A stretch of 64,000 nt of DNA, taken from contig JAKVAQ010000001.1 of assembly GCA_022447665.1 (NCBI GenBank), positions 1 through 64,000 on the forward strand, in the 5' to 3' direction. The translations under genes were made by a program, and so were the position numbers. Origin of the DNA: Crocinitomicaceae bacterium. GTDB lineage: Bacteria; Bacteroidota; Bacteroidia; Flavobacteriales_D; Crocinitomicaceae. Positions 14,401-23,798 of this stretch are shown piece after piece (positions within the stretch are counted from its first letter, which is position 1; each line of letters begins with the position of its first letter). The notes under the pieces were generated by a model. That model was not told where the DNA came from, did no database searches, and worked only from the letters and a program-made list of their open reading frames with translations.

Positions 14401-17400
14401 TTACTCAATCGCTATTTTGTAGACCAACTTCTTCTCTTCTACTCCATCTAGCGTTAAATAGTAGATTCCAGGAGCAACATCAATGGAGAAGTTAATCGTT
14501 GATTGGTCGGAATATTCATTGGCATACACCAATTTACCCGATAAATCAAAGACTTGAACCAATGCTTCATTCACAACGCTAGCAAATACAATATTAAATT
14601 CTCCATCCGAAGGGTTGGGATAAATAATCACATCATTGCTTTCGTTTGGTTCCAAACTACTCAAAGCAACAATATCATAACAATCAGAGGTGTCAATACA
14701 AGCTCCATCATTCACAATAACAGCATAAGAACCATTATCCATAGGAGTAAATGTTTGATCAGTTGCACCGGCAATCGCTGACCAACCGTCGTTACAATCT
14801 AACCATTGATAGGTAGCCGATGATTCATTCGCTTGAAGATCGAAATCATTTACAATAACCAAAGCATCTACTAGTAAATGACTCAAGGTCAATGAAACCG
14901 TTGAATCGCAACCATAAACTGAAGTAAACCCTTCCGTATACACTCCGGGACTTGTTAATGTTTGAGTTCCAAAATTAAATACTTCGTAGCTACAAATAGC
15001 CGTGTCTTTATTCTCATTGTAATTAGGATGAACTGTAAAAACAGAGGACCAGGTATTCCCTATAGAAAATATCCCATCAAACCCTACAATATTTACAGAG
15101 TATTCACCAGGCTCACTTAATAATACAGAACCTGACATTGCGGTTGAAGTATATTCATCGATTCCATTTGAGAAAGTCCAAGAAATATTTTCTAGAGGAG
15201 TTCCGGTATACATGTAATGAATTGCTTCGCCTACACATAAATCAGTTTCATCAACCTCAAAATCTAGGTCAATTATAGGCTTTATGAAAAGCGTATAGTC
15301 TTCAACCTCTCCATCAAATCCGGTTTCACATGGTGTTGGATCTGAATTGTATTTTGCCGAAACGCGCATTGTTGTTTTTCCCAAATGAGCATCGCCTGGA
15401 ACCGTAATTGAAAGAGGTGATAAAGTACTTGGTCCATCAGGCGTGTCAAAGGCAGTACCAAGATCATACTCTTCTCCAACATCAGTAAAATCGCCATTTC
15501 TATTCCAATCAATCCAAGCCTTACTATGAACAGTATAGCCACCATCGGTATCCATATTTACAGTTAAATCATAACTCTGCGTTCGGTAAACAAATGCCGT
15601 ATCCTCATCCACATAACTAGTATATGGCGCTAACTTACCGGTTGGGTTATTGAGGTCTTGAAAATCAACCAAAGTTACTGCCGTGGAATAACCCATGCTG
15701 CCATACGACTCGCAGTATTCAATGTTTTGAACAGTATACATAAACTTATAAGTCTCGGTTAAATCACTTGAAGAACCTTCTGCAAACACTTTAAAATAAA
15801 CCTTAGTACCTGGTGGAAAATCTGGAAGCGGCTCCACACTTACCCACGTACTATCTGCTGTATTTTCCATGGCGATGGTATTGTCGAAAATTGGTTCATC
15901 AATTGACCATTGTACATAAGCTTCGGAAATAACATCGTCATAAGATATCAATGAAGTAACATACTGTTCACTCCCTTCAACTGGTGTCGTGAAGGTAGGT
16001 TGATCAGTAATCCAAGTTCTCATAATCGAAGGGTAAGAATTACGATCTTTCAATGTGTATTCCCAAACACCTCTCCCCCAAGTTGCTGCTCTAATAGAAT
16101 TTGATCCGTACATCACCTCCAACTCATTAATAGAGCAATTCGGCAAGTCATCATTGTAAAGCTCCCAAGTTGTGGCATCCATGGCTTTATAAAAAACGCC
16201 TATTTCTGCAGCCACGTAGATATATGAAGAACTTGAATGGTCAATCACCGCGCCACGAATAGGCATATCGTTCAAATTGGCAGTAATGTTGGTCCAGGTA
16301 TTTCCTAAATCATGGGTAATGTATATCTTTTGTCCATCATCTTGCCACCTATTGTAGGTCACAACAAAAGTACTGTCTCTTAAAGGGTCGAAAGCTATAT
16401 CTGTGATACGATAATTAGGCAGGGTTCCTTGAATGTCTTCCCATGTCACTCCTCCATCCATTGATCGTTCAATGTTTTCTTGTCGCGTTGCAATTATGAT
16501 ATTCGAATTATTTTCGGCAATGGCTGCTTCCAAAATCTGTCCAGTAAAACTTGGTGTTCCAACCACTTCCCATGTTGTTGTAAAGTCGGTAGTTTTATGA
16601 ACATTCTCTCCAAAATGGTAGATGGTATGATGATCATTAGGATCATAGGCCATTGGGGCTACCCAGTTTGATGAATGCCCAGGAGGTGAAGCCCCAGATA
16701 AAGATAGTCCCCCGTCAAAAGTTTTTGTTCTACTTCCATATTGGTAGCTACTTATCATCCAGTCATCATTTAAGGGATGAATAATACCTTCCATTCCATC
16801 TCCACCGGTGTACTCCAACCAAGTTGTTTGATGTTTAATACTCGTACCATTATCCTGTGATCCAACTATTGTTCTAAAGTGATTGGATTGACTTGCTCCT
16901 AGGGTATAATTCTCACGAATTCCAATATCAGTTGTTAGGTGTTCCCAAGTCAAACCATTATCAAAGCTTCTTCCAAAATGGCCATCAGTGGCTACATAAA
17001 ACACCCCGTTTATGCATTCTGCCTCTCTATTGTCAGCATGTACATAATGCTCAGAGTTTTGATATCGTTCCTGATAGCCTCCCGGCCCATGATCAGCACT
17101 AAATAGGCCCCACCATGTCACTTGAGAAAAGGTTAAACCACCGTCAGCCGAGGCGTAGGTGTCAACATATCCATAAGTCATTTTAGAAGAGTCTAAATCA
17201 CTCACAGCAAATCCTTGACTTCCTGTACCCGGGGCACTTACAAAATTGAAGGTCAATCCTTTATCAAACGATTTCCAAATTCCATTTCCTGAGGCGAAAT
17301 AAATGCAATCTTCGCATTCTGGACTTACATCCAGTTGAACAGAGGTATTACCATCGTTTCCAATGATTTCTGCCGAGCCAGTAAAGGTTAAGCCCTGATC

Positions 17401-18318
17401 TAAAGAATACAAAACTTTGTTCTTATTGGTTCCCCAATAGTAATAGTCATAGATGTATACGATATCGTCATCAATCGGGTGAAATTCAATATCAGAAATA
17501 CTACCTGTTGTTACTTTAAGCCAAGTATCAAGATTATCATCTGACCTGTAAAGTCCATCAGAAGCACAAACAAAAATTAAGTCTGGAACACGAGGATGAT
17601 AAACCACTCTGTTGATAGAAAAGTTGCTTCCTAATCCTCCTTTATCTAATTCAACTGGATTAAAATTGGTTTCTGTCCAAGTATCTCCGCCATCTATTGA
17701 GCGGTAAATGCCATGGGTAACCCCATTAGCCGAATTTCTAACATTAATTAAAATTGAATCGGGATTGGTGGGTGAAACAGTAATAGAATTTACACCTGAG
17801 GCCGGTAAAAAATCGGTAGTTCCTCCCGTCCAGCTTGTTCCGCCATCTATCGACTTCCAAAAACCACCACTTCGTGAACCCACATACATTACGTTAGGGT
17901 CCGAAGGATTCACATAAAATGTTTCTAAACGCCCAAGTCCCGCAGCATAATGGCCTGTAATACTATCAATTGAAGCTGGCCCTAATTCAACCCAGCCAGC
18001 AGAATACATGGTTCTAGTATCTGATTCAGATTCTAAGACTAACCTATTATATGATTCAATAACCATATATGGGTCAACCGATGATCGATCACCCGAAGGA
18101 TAAAACTTTGATTCATTCTCTACCCTCCAGCGTTGATAGCCTTTCCAGCCTGAACCTTTCGCGTCCTTATCAACAGTTTCAAAATAAGCGTCGGCTGCTG
18201 CGCATACTTCGTAAAAGTTAACGGAGTTGTCGAGCATTAATTCCTTATAGGATCTCTGAGCAAATGATGCAGAATAAATCCCAAAGAAAAATGCGATTAA
18301 TAATAGTTTCAGTTTCAT
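14401..18318 (-). CDS. T9SS-secreted giant protein: BNR/Asp-box beta-propellers, GEVED, PKD-like and type A sorting domains
   Basis: About 1305 residues from the ATG at 18318 (an upstream ATG at 18357 precedes the signal peptide MKLKLLLIAFFFGIYSASFA). Residues 100-770 hold many Asp-box repeats (SIDGGTSWTGG, SIDGGDTWTETN, SFDNGLTWEHL, SMDGGVTWEDI), forming one or two VPS10/sialidase-like propellers, each blade starting with a YVGSRSGGFW-type strand. About residues 930-1020 are a GEVED domain (WIDWNRNGDFTDVGEEYDLG). A PKD-like module follows (CVGEAIHYMYTGTPLENISW). The last 75 residues are the T9SS type A sorting domain (IIYPNPSDGEFNI, VQVFDLSGKLVY, PGIYYLTL). It is exported to the cell surface or medium. 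Similar proteins are exo-acting glycosidases or adhesins; catalytic residues were not identified. Confidence 0.9.
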   Translation of the reverse strand: MKLKLLLIAFFFGIYSASFAQRSYKELMLDNSVNFYEVCAAADAYFETVDKDAKGSGWKGYQRWRVENESKFYPSGDRSSVDPYMVIESYNRLVLESESDTRTMYSAGWVELGPASIDSITGHYAAGLGRLETFYVNPSDPNVMYVGSRSGGFWKSIDGGTSWTGGTTDFLPASGVNSITVSPTNPDSILINVRNSANGVTHGIYRSIDGGDTWTETNFNPVELDKGGLGSNFSINRVVYHPRVPDLIFVCASDGLYRSDDNLDTWLKVTTGSISDIEFHPIDDDIVYIYDYYYWGTNKNKVLYSLDQGLTFTGSAEIIGNDGNTSVQLDVSPECEDCIYFASGNGIWKSFDKGLTFNFVSAPGTGSQGFAVSDLDSSKMTYGYVDTYASADGGLTFSQVTWWGLFSADHGPGGYQERYQNSEHYVHADNREAECINGVFYVATDGHFGRSFDNGLTWEHLTTDIGIRENYTLGASQSNHFRTIVGSQDNGTSIKHQTTWLEYTGGDGMEGIIHPLNDDWMISSYQYGSRTKTFDGGLSLSGASPPGHSSNWVAPMAYDPNDHHTIYHFGENVHKTTDFTTTWEVVGTPSFTGQILEAAIAENNSNIIIATRQENIERSMDGGVTWEDIQGTLPNYRITDIAFDPLRDSTFVVTYNRWQDDGQKIYITHDLGNTWTNITANLNDMPIRGAVIDHSSSSYIYVAAEIGVFYKAMDATTWELYNDDLPNCSINELEVMYGSNSIRAATWGRGVWEYTLKDRNSYPSIMRTWITDQPTFTTPVEGSEQYVTSLISYDDVISEAYVQWSIDEPIFDNTIAMENTADSTWVSVEPLPDFPPGTKVYFKVFAEGSSSDLTETYKFMYTVQNIEYCESYGSMGYSTAVTLVDFQDLNNPTGKLAPYTSYVDEDTAFVYRTQSYDLTVNMDTDGGYTVHSKAWIDWNRNGDFTDVGEEYDLGTAFDTPDGPSTLSPLSITVPGDAHLGKTTMRVSAKYNSDPTPCETGFDGEVEDYTLFIKPIIDLDFEVDETDLCVGEAIHYMYTGTPLENISWTFSNGIDEYTSTAMSGSVLLSEPGEYSVNIVGFDGIFSIGNTWSSVFTVHPNYNENKDTAICSYEVFNFGTQTLTSPGVYTEGFTSVYGCDSTVSLTLSHLLVDALVIVNDFDLQANESSATYQWLDCNDGWSAIAGATDQTFTPMDNGSYAVIVNDGACIDTSDCYDIVALSSLEPNESNDVIIYPNPSDGEFNIVFASVVNEALVQVFDLSGKLVYANEYSDQSTINFSIDVAPGIYYLTLDGVEEKKLVYKIAIE

Positions 18319-18514
18319 GAGTGTTAGATAGCCACTCTTAAATTTAAGCATTATCAAATTAACTTCTGCGCCAATCTAATACGATTAAGCAATAGATTTT
18401 TTGAAAAACCTTACCTTAGGAAAACAAGATTTAAAATGTTTACTTCTGGCTTTACTAATTCATTTTTTTAGGTTTTAATCCTTTTTTACGCAGAAAACGG
18501 CGAATAAAAATGAG

Positions 18515-18545
18515 TGAGAGCAGCACTCGTTCTCTCAGTGACCTA
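18515..18545. repeat. Stem-loop repeat family, 3' fragment
   Basis: GAGAGCAGCACTCGTTCTCTC followed by AGTGACCT matches the second half of the copies at 7331-7405 and 20134-20208, with a less perfect stem (GAGCAGCACTC). The 294-base gap 18358-18651 otherwise holds only A/T-rich sequence and the presumed promoters of the two divergent genes. Confidence 0.6.
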
Positions 18546-18651
18546 AAATTTAAACCGATTTAATCCTCTCAAAATCATATCCTCGTCGAATGAAGAGTGC
18601 GGTATAAGGATTTGATTAAATTTTCAATTATCTTACAGAACGAACCCTCCA

Positions 18652-20040
18652 ATGAAACTCTGGGATAACATATCCAACCTAGGTGTTAAACCTTTTATGG
18701 AAGACGCCGATATTCGAAGAGCAAAGCTTACGAATAGGCTAATCGTAATTGCGTTTTTAATGGGTTTCACTTATATCCCACTATTTATTAATGAAGGGTC
18801 AACACCTCTTCTTATTCAAATTGGAGTTTTGCTTATCTCCATTGCTTCACTATTTTTTGCAGTTCGTAAATCAAAGCACGAGGTAGCAGCCGTACTTCTG
18901 AGCTTTTTATTAATCACTCATTTGCTCATTGCGGGGATTCTTATTGAAGGAGGAACTGGTAAGTACTTCTTATTTCTATTTTCCATTCTGGGATTCGCTA
19001 TGGTAAAACCCATAAAATGGGGAGTATTCATTTTTACCTATGCCATATTTGCTTTTTTCACGGCAGAAATAACGCACCCTTATATTGAACCCTTAATAGT
19101 TAGAACACCAGAGCAAACACAAGTAGTTTATGTGATAAATATGCTACTTATTTTTATGGGGTCTTTCTTCCTCATCTTTCACTACAAAAGTGGAAACCTC
19201 CGATATGAGAAAAACATTCTATCGCAAAAAAGACAAATCGAAAGTCAACACAGTAAATTGGTTGAATCTCACGATGAAATTCAGGATTCAATTCGCTATG
19301 CCAAAAGAATTCAATCGGCCATTTTACCTCCTGATTCACTTGTTTCAGAGACTTTAACTGATGCTTTTGTACTCTATAAACCAAAAGATGTAGTTGCGGG
19401 AGATTTTTACTGGTTAGAACCCGTTCCAGGAACTCATAAAAGTGTAATGTTTGCAGCAGCAGATTGCACTGGACATGGTGTGCCGGGCGCAATGGTTAGT
19501 GTGATTTGTAATAATTCACTGAACAGGGCAGTCCGCGAGTTTAAACTTACAGATCCTGGCCAAATTTTAGATAAATCACGGGAAATCGTAATCAAAGAAT
19601 TTGAAAAATCAGAAGAAGAGGTAAAAGATGGAATGGACATTGCCCTTTGCTTTTTAGAAACTGATTCCTCCGATGGATCTATTCGGTTAAAGTACGCTGG
19701 AGCGCACAATCCACTTTGGTTAATCAGAAATCATGAATTAATTGAGTACAAAGCCGATAAGCAACCCATTGGTAGGTTCGACAATATTCAACCTTTTAAA
19801 ACCCATTCCATAGATCTTAAAAAAGGAGATTGTATTTATGTGTTCTCAGATGGATTCGCTGATCAGTTTGGGGGTGAAAAAGGGAAAAAATTCAAGACGC
19901 CGAACCTTAAAAAACTATTATTGGAAATACATGGTAAACCCATGAAGGAACAGAAGTTTGTATTGGAAAGAACCTTTGAAGAATGGCGAGGAGAAATAGA
20001 GCAGCTTGACGATATTTGCTTCATTGGGGTTAGAATTTAA
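18652..20040 (+). CDS. Membrane-anchored SpoIIE-family serine phosphatase
   Basis: A 462-residue protein. The N-terminal 180 residues hold about six hydrophobic helices (LIVIAFLMGFTYIPLF, PLLIQIGVLLISIASLFFAV, VLLSFLLITHLLIAGILI and others). A coiled-coil linker (QIESQHSKLVESHDEIQDSI) leads into a PP2C/SpoIIE (RsbU-type) domain: YKPKDVVAGDFYW (metal Asp), AADCTGHGVPGAMVS, KDGMDIALC, YAGAHNPLW, FSDGFADQFGG and the terminal LDDICFIG. The metal-binding aspartates are all present. These phosphatases dephosphorylate STAS-domain anti-anti-sigma factors. It is one of three paralogues in the window (also 29926-31872 and 39674-44779); the others carry periplasmic TPR modules, this one senses through its membrane domain. 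Confidence 0.9.
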   Translation: MKLWDNISNLGVKPFMEDADIRRAKLTNRLIVIAFLMGFTYIPLFINEGSTPLLIQIGVLLISIASLFFAVRKSKHEVAAVLLSFLLITHLLIAGILIEGGTGKYFLFLFSILGFAMVKPIKWGVFIFTYAIFAFFTAEITHPYIEPLIVRTPEQTQVVYVINMLLIFMGSFFLIFHYKSGNLRYEKNILSQKRQIESQHSKLVESHDEIQDSIRYAKRIQSAILPPDSLVSETLTDAFVLYKPKDVVAGDFYWLEPVPGTHKSVMFAAADCTGHGVPGAMVSVICNNSLNRAVREFKLTDPGQILDKSREIVIKEFEKSEEEVKDGMDIALCFLETDSSDGSIRLKYAGAHNPLWLIRNHELIEYKADKQPIGRFDNIQPFKTHSIDLKKGDCIYVFSDGFADQFGGEKGKKFKTPNLKKLLLEIHGKPMKEQKFVLERTFEEWRGEIEQLDDICFIGVRI

Positions 20041-20133
20041 GTTTAGTCAGATAGAATCTATCGGAAAATGGTGGCTGAGCCTGCCAAAGCCCTCATCTTT
20101 TAGTCAAATCTTTTTTAATAAGCCGGCGCTTCG

Positions 20134-20208
20134 CTCAGTTTCGCTTATTCCATCTTTTTCAGATGGCGCTCAATCCTTCACGGGCAGTGCCCGTTCTCTC
20201 AGTGTCCT
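20134..20208. repeat. Stem-loop repeat family, full copy
   Basis: CTCAGTTTCGCTTATTCCATC through CTCTCAGTGTCCT. The central stem is ACGGGCA-G-TGCCCGT (20180-20194). Compared with the copy at 7331 the A-T pair in the stem is changed to G-C on both arms. A short related element, GGCTGAGCCTGCCAAAGCC, lies just upstream at about 20072-20090. Confidence 0.8.
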
Positions 20209-20301
20209 AATATCTTAATTTCTAATCTCTTTTTAATTCCATATTATCAACTCTTTAATACCCTTTATGGTTATTTGTATGTGTACGAGAACAACATAGC
20301 C

Positions 20302-20430
20302 ATGAGAAAAAGAAGTTTAATCCTTTTTACCTTAATATTCATTTTTGGTATAGCAATGGTTGCTATAAAGGAACAGAAGAAGCACAATAGTGATAGGGAG
20401 CAAATAGAACTTAATGTTAATCAACGCTAA
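20302..20430 (+). CDS. Small single-span membrane protein (42 aa)
   Basis: ATG at 20302, 42 codons. The product has a charged N-terminus (MRKRS), one hydrophobic helix (LILFTLIFIFGIAMVAI) and a charged, hydrophilic tail ending NVNQR. Its stop overlaps the last four bases of the converging TspO-like gene. The clean membrane-protein layout supports a real gene, but no homologue is recognised. Confidence 0.5.
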   Translation: MRKRSLILFTLIFIFGIAMVAIKEQKKHNSDREQIELNVNQR

Positions 20431-21221
20431 TCAACTTTCTTAGGAAAGATTAAAGTGTTCTCCTTTAAATTCATAACCCCATGAATTAATGTAAGCAAGG
20501 CAATAACCGCTGAGCTTATAACCGCTGTATAATAAATTGATTCTATTTCACTTCTTGCAGCAATAGCCATTAGCGCCCAAATTCCGACCAAGCAAAATTC
20601 ACGCATGTTTCGTGCATAAAGCATGAAAAGGTTTAGCACCGCTGCTACTATAATCATAATGATGGTGTATATCACCTCATTTACGCCATCTGCCCATCCG
20701 ATTTGTGATAAATAAGCCGCAACGTTGGCAATCAACGCTACTGAAATCCACCCCAAATAAATCGTATTAGGCCACCATCCAAGAATTATAACAGCACGCT
20801 TTGGTCCATGATTTTCTAATCGTAAATCAATGGCTACTTTAATTAAGCATAACAAAAGAACGATCATAATTAGAACCGAAACTCCGATGTACTCATTCAA
20901 CCAAAACCATATCCAAACCCCGTTGGCAAGATTAGCAAGAATAAGCCATGGGCCCGTTAAAACGTTCTTCTTGTCTTCTTCATTCGAACCAAAAGCAACG
21001 GCCACTTGGTAAATTCCATTGGCAATTAAACCTAGAAATATAATCCCCCAAATAGCAAAGGCATAGCCTGCTGGAGTGAATAGATTGTAGAGGTCATAAC
21101 TGACATTGCCCACAGTTTTTCCTCCAATTATTCCTGAGTTGGAAAGGCCGTTCCATGCAATGACAAGAATCACTACAATTAGGTTTAATACGGCATAGGT
21201 TTTTTGCTTTTTCATAGACAA
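20427..21221 (-). CDS. TspO/MBR-like tryptophan-rich membrane protein
   Basis: A 264-residue integral membrane protein with about eight hydrophobic segments. FTPAGYAFAIWGIIFLGLI (about 51-69) is the signature of the TspO/MBR family, and WFWLNEYIG and GWWPNTIYLGW are typical aromatic clusters. Classical TspO has five helices and about 160 residues and binds porphyrins; the longer 250-residue type seen here is common in Bacteroidota and of unknown ligand. A second ATG two codons in (MKKQKTY) is an equally good start. It starts three bases after the mutS2 stop and is probably co-transcribed with it. Confidence 0.75.
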   Translation of the reverse strand: MSMKKQKTYAVLNLIVVILVIAWNGLSNSGIIGGKTVGNVSYDLYNLFTPAGYAFAIWGIIFLGLIANGIYQVAVAFGSNEEDKKNVLTGPWLILANLANGVWIWFWLNEYIGVSVLIMIVLLLCLIKVAIDLRLENHGPKRAVIILGWWPNTIYLGWISVALIANVAAYLSQIGWADGVNEVIYTIIMIIVAAVLNLFMLYARNMREFCLVGIWALMAIAARSEIESIYYTAVISSAVIALLTLIHGVMNLKENTLIFPKKVD

Positions 21222-21224
21222 AGT

Positions 21225-23402
21225 TTATTCAAGCTCATTGACTTTTGTGGTTATTCTAAAATTCCCCACTTCAATAATTATCTTCTTCCCTGAAATCTCT
21301 ACAATCTTCCCTTTTTTCTTACTTGTTTTCAACTGAACTATATCGCCCACTGTCAACGCTTTTGTCGGAGCTGGTGCTAATTTCTTTTCAGCTTTTCTCT
21401 CATCACCTTTTTGAGATTTTGGCAACTTTGGCGCTTCCAACTCCTTATCCATCAGTAAGGCTTCATTCACCTTAGCTGCCTTTTGTAATTTATTCTTTTT
21501 GGCCGCTTCTTTTTGCGCCTTTTTTAGTTCTAGAATCTTCTGTTTTTCTTTCGAAACATAACGCTTTACAGCTTCATTCAAGGCCTTATTGGTTTCGTTG
21601 CGCTCGTATTTCTTAATAAAGTCAAAGATTTTTTTGCCGGCATTCACATACTTATGCTGTTGCTCCAAATAAGCTGTTTGTTTCTCTGCCTTTTCGTTCA
21701 AGGTTCTTAGCTTGTCCTCATAACGCTGTTTACTCTTACTTGCCTCTAAATTTCCAATTCTATTGGACTCGTTGAGTTTCTTGAGTGCAGCTTTTTCCTT
21801 TTGCAATTCGGCAGTTAGCTCATCAACCTCCAACTTAGCTTTACTTACTTTTTCTTTCGCACGGTTAATAAGATCATCACTAATACCATTCAACTTGGCC
21901 ACTTCAAAGGTGAAAGAAGATCCCGGTTGACCAATGCTCAACTTGTAAAGTGGGGTCAAACGTTCACTATCAAACAGCATACAGGCGTTCATAGCTTCTT
22001 CCATTGCCGCTGACTTTATTTTAATATTAGCGTAGTGCGTGGTAATTACCGCAAAGGCCTTTTTATTGTATAACTCTTCGTAAAAGACCTCAGCTAACGC
22101 GCCACCTAATTCAGGATCTGAGCCACTTCCAAATTCATCAAGTAGTAAAAGCGAATTTTCATTGGCGTGATGCAAAAAGAACTCCATTCTGTTTAAGCGA
22201 TAGCTATACGTACTCAATTGATCTTGAATGGATTGATTGTCCCCAATATCGCTCAGAATATCATCGAACCAACAACAGGTTGAGCCTTCTTTCAGCGGAA
22301 CAAGTAGACCGCATTGGAACATCATTTGAATTAACCCAACAGTCTTTAAAGTTATAGACTTACCTCCAGCGTTGGGACCAGAGATTACAAGGAAACGCTG
22401 TTTTTCATTCAGCTCTATTTGCTGCCCTATTGTATCTACACCAAGTGCATTATTTGTCAACAGCAATAATGGATGTTTTGCATCTTGCCACTCAAAGAGT
22501 TTTTGATCATTAATCTTTGGTAAAATCCCAACATAAGAATTTCCAAAAAGCACTTTTGCATTGTAAATATCAAATCGCACTAGTAGGCGCTGAAATGCTT
22601 CAAGATCTCGTTTTCTTCCTCTGAGTTTATCTGTTAACGCCGAAAGTATTTTAAAAATCTCAGCGCGCTCCTCCATTCTTAACTGGGCTTGGTGCTGATT
22701 AAGCCTAAGGTTTGTACCAGGCTCCATGTAGGTCACATTCCCTTTAGCACTTACCCCAACGGGCTTTCCTTCTACTCGACCTTTATATGAGGAATCTACC
22801 GCCAACACTCGCTTTTCATCCAAGAATGACTCAATAGTATCGGCTAAAATTCCATCCTTTTTATATTTCTTCAGGGCCTTATCAAAGTTCTTGTTGATCT
22901 CTCTATGGTTTGAAGCGTATTGCTTTCGAATACTGGCCAATTGCGGGCTGGCATCGTCGCGGATTTCATTCTTTTCATTGACCACTTCTTTAATGAGGTC
23001 TAGAATACTATCTACTTCGTTGATGTGTGCGGTGGCCTCATAAATAAGCGGGTAATTATGTTTGTTTTTTCGTGCAAACTCAACCACCTTTTTAGTACCT
23101 AAACAAAGCGTATAAACTCGTAGCAATTCATCCAAAGTCAGGACTCCATTGCGCACATGGAGTAACTTCAAAGCTCCATCAATTGAATCAGATGCCGGGT
23201 GAGGCATGCTTAAATCTTCGGCCGCATGAATTTCTCTAACTTCCTTGAGAATTGAGAGTTCGTTTTGAATCTCTTCTAGAGAATTTAGTCCACGAATTTT
23301 TAAGGCCTTTTCTTTGGCTTTTTTTGATTTACAATACTTAGAGAGTCTTTCTCTAATTTCATCAAACTCAAGATCTTTTATGGATTGGGCATCAAAGTCC
23401 AT
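21225..23402 (-). CDS. mutS2: MutS2-family ATPase lacking the Smr nuclease domain
   Basis: 725 residues. Residues 1-300 are the MutS core/lever region. FLVISGPNAGGKSITLKT (about 340-355) is the Walker A, LLLLDEFGSGSDPELGG (about 415-432) the Walker B, and ITTHYANIK the His-loop. A long, very charged coiled coil (500-660) follows, then a KOW-like beta domain (LTVGDIVQLKTSKKKGKIVE, GNFRITTKVNELE), where the protein ends. Typical MutS2 proteins are 770-800 residues with a C-terminal Smr endonuclease domain, which is absent here. MutS2 acts on recombination intermediates or on collided ribosomes. The missing domain suggests a non-nucleolytic role or a separate Smr protein. Confidence 0.88.
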   Translation of the reverse strand: MDFDAQSIKDLEFDEIRERLSKYCKSKKAKEKALKIRGLNSLEEIQNELSILKEVREIHAAEDLSMPHPASDSIDGALKLLHVRNGVLTLDELLRVYTLCLGTKKVVEFARKNKHNYPLIYEATAHINEVDSILDLIKEVVNEKNEIRDDASPQLASIRKQYASNHREINKNFDKALKKYKKDGILADTIESFLDEKRVLAVDSSYKGRVEGKPVGVSAKGNVTYMEPGTNLRLNQHQAQLRMEERAEIFKILSALTDKLRGRKRDLEAFQRLLVRFDIYNAKVLFGNSYVGILPKINDQKLFEWQDAKHPLLLLTNNALGVDTIGQQIELNEKQRFLVISGPNAGGKSITLKTVGLIQMMFQCGLLVPLKEGSTCCWFDDILSDIGDNQSIQDQLSTYSYRLNRMEFFLHHANENSLLLLDEFGSGSDPELGGALAEVFYEELYNKKAFAVITTHYANIKIKSAAMEEAMNACMLFDSERLTPLYKLSIGQPGSSFTFEVAKLNGISDDLINRAKEKVSKAKLEVDELTAELQKEKAALKKLNESNRIGNLEASKSKQRYEDKLRTLNEKAEKQTAYLEQQHKYVNAGKKIFDFIKKYERNETNKALNEAVKRYVSKEKQKILELKKAQKEAAKKNKLQKAAKVNEALLMDKELEAPKLPKSQKGDERKAEKKLAPAPTKALTVGDIVQLKTSKKKGKIVEISGKKIIIEVGNFRITTKVNELE

Positions 23403-23472
23403 GTGTGCGCTAATTTACAACATAAAATGAGCTGGAAAAGTTCGGATCAAGGAGTATTCTGAAAGGATAATA

Positions 23473-23733
23473 TTAAAAAGGCACCTGGTATTTATACGAT
23501 ACTTTTTTCTTTTTATACACTTCACCTGTTTTAGCGCCAACAATATAAATTATGCTGGTGTCTTTTACATAATTTCGTGGTCAGCTTTTAGACTTTTTTG
23601 AGGGTTACAAGGATGCAAACCATAGTAAACTTAACTGGTAACTGCTGATATTTGAATGTTAGTTCTAGATCTTCTTCAAGTCAATCTATGAAGCGTTTTT
23701 GGTTATATGAAACTGGGCCTACACGGAATCTTC
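23473..23733 (-). pseudogene. Possible remnant of a degraded gene
   Basis: The 396-base gap 23403-23798 carries protein-like fragments on the minus strand in more than one frame. One reads RNYVKDTSIIYIVGAKTGEV followed by YKKKKVSYKYQVPF-stop at 23473; further upstream another frame reads FRVGPVSYNQKRFID, a stop, then LEEDLELTFKYQQLPVKFTM. There is no intact start and at least one nonsense codon and one frameshift. The family is not recognised. It may be the decayed 3' part of a beta-rich protein. Confidence 0.3.
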
Positions 23734-23798
23734 CTATGATAAGAATAAAAATCCTGAAGCGCATGCTTTAATTTACACTTCTTAAATGTATTGGTTCA

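Noticed and set aside
20006-20218. 70-codon plus-strand ORF after the SpoIIE phosphatase gene
   Set aside because: It overlaps the phosphatase 3' end in another frame and then the stem-loop repeat.
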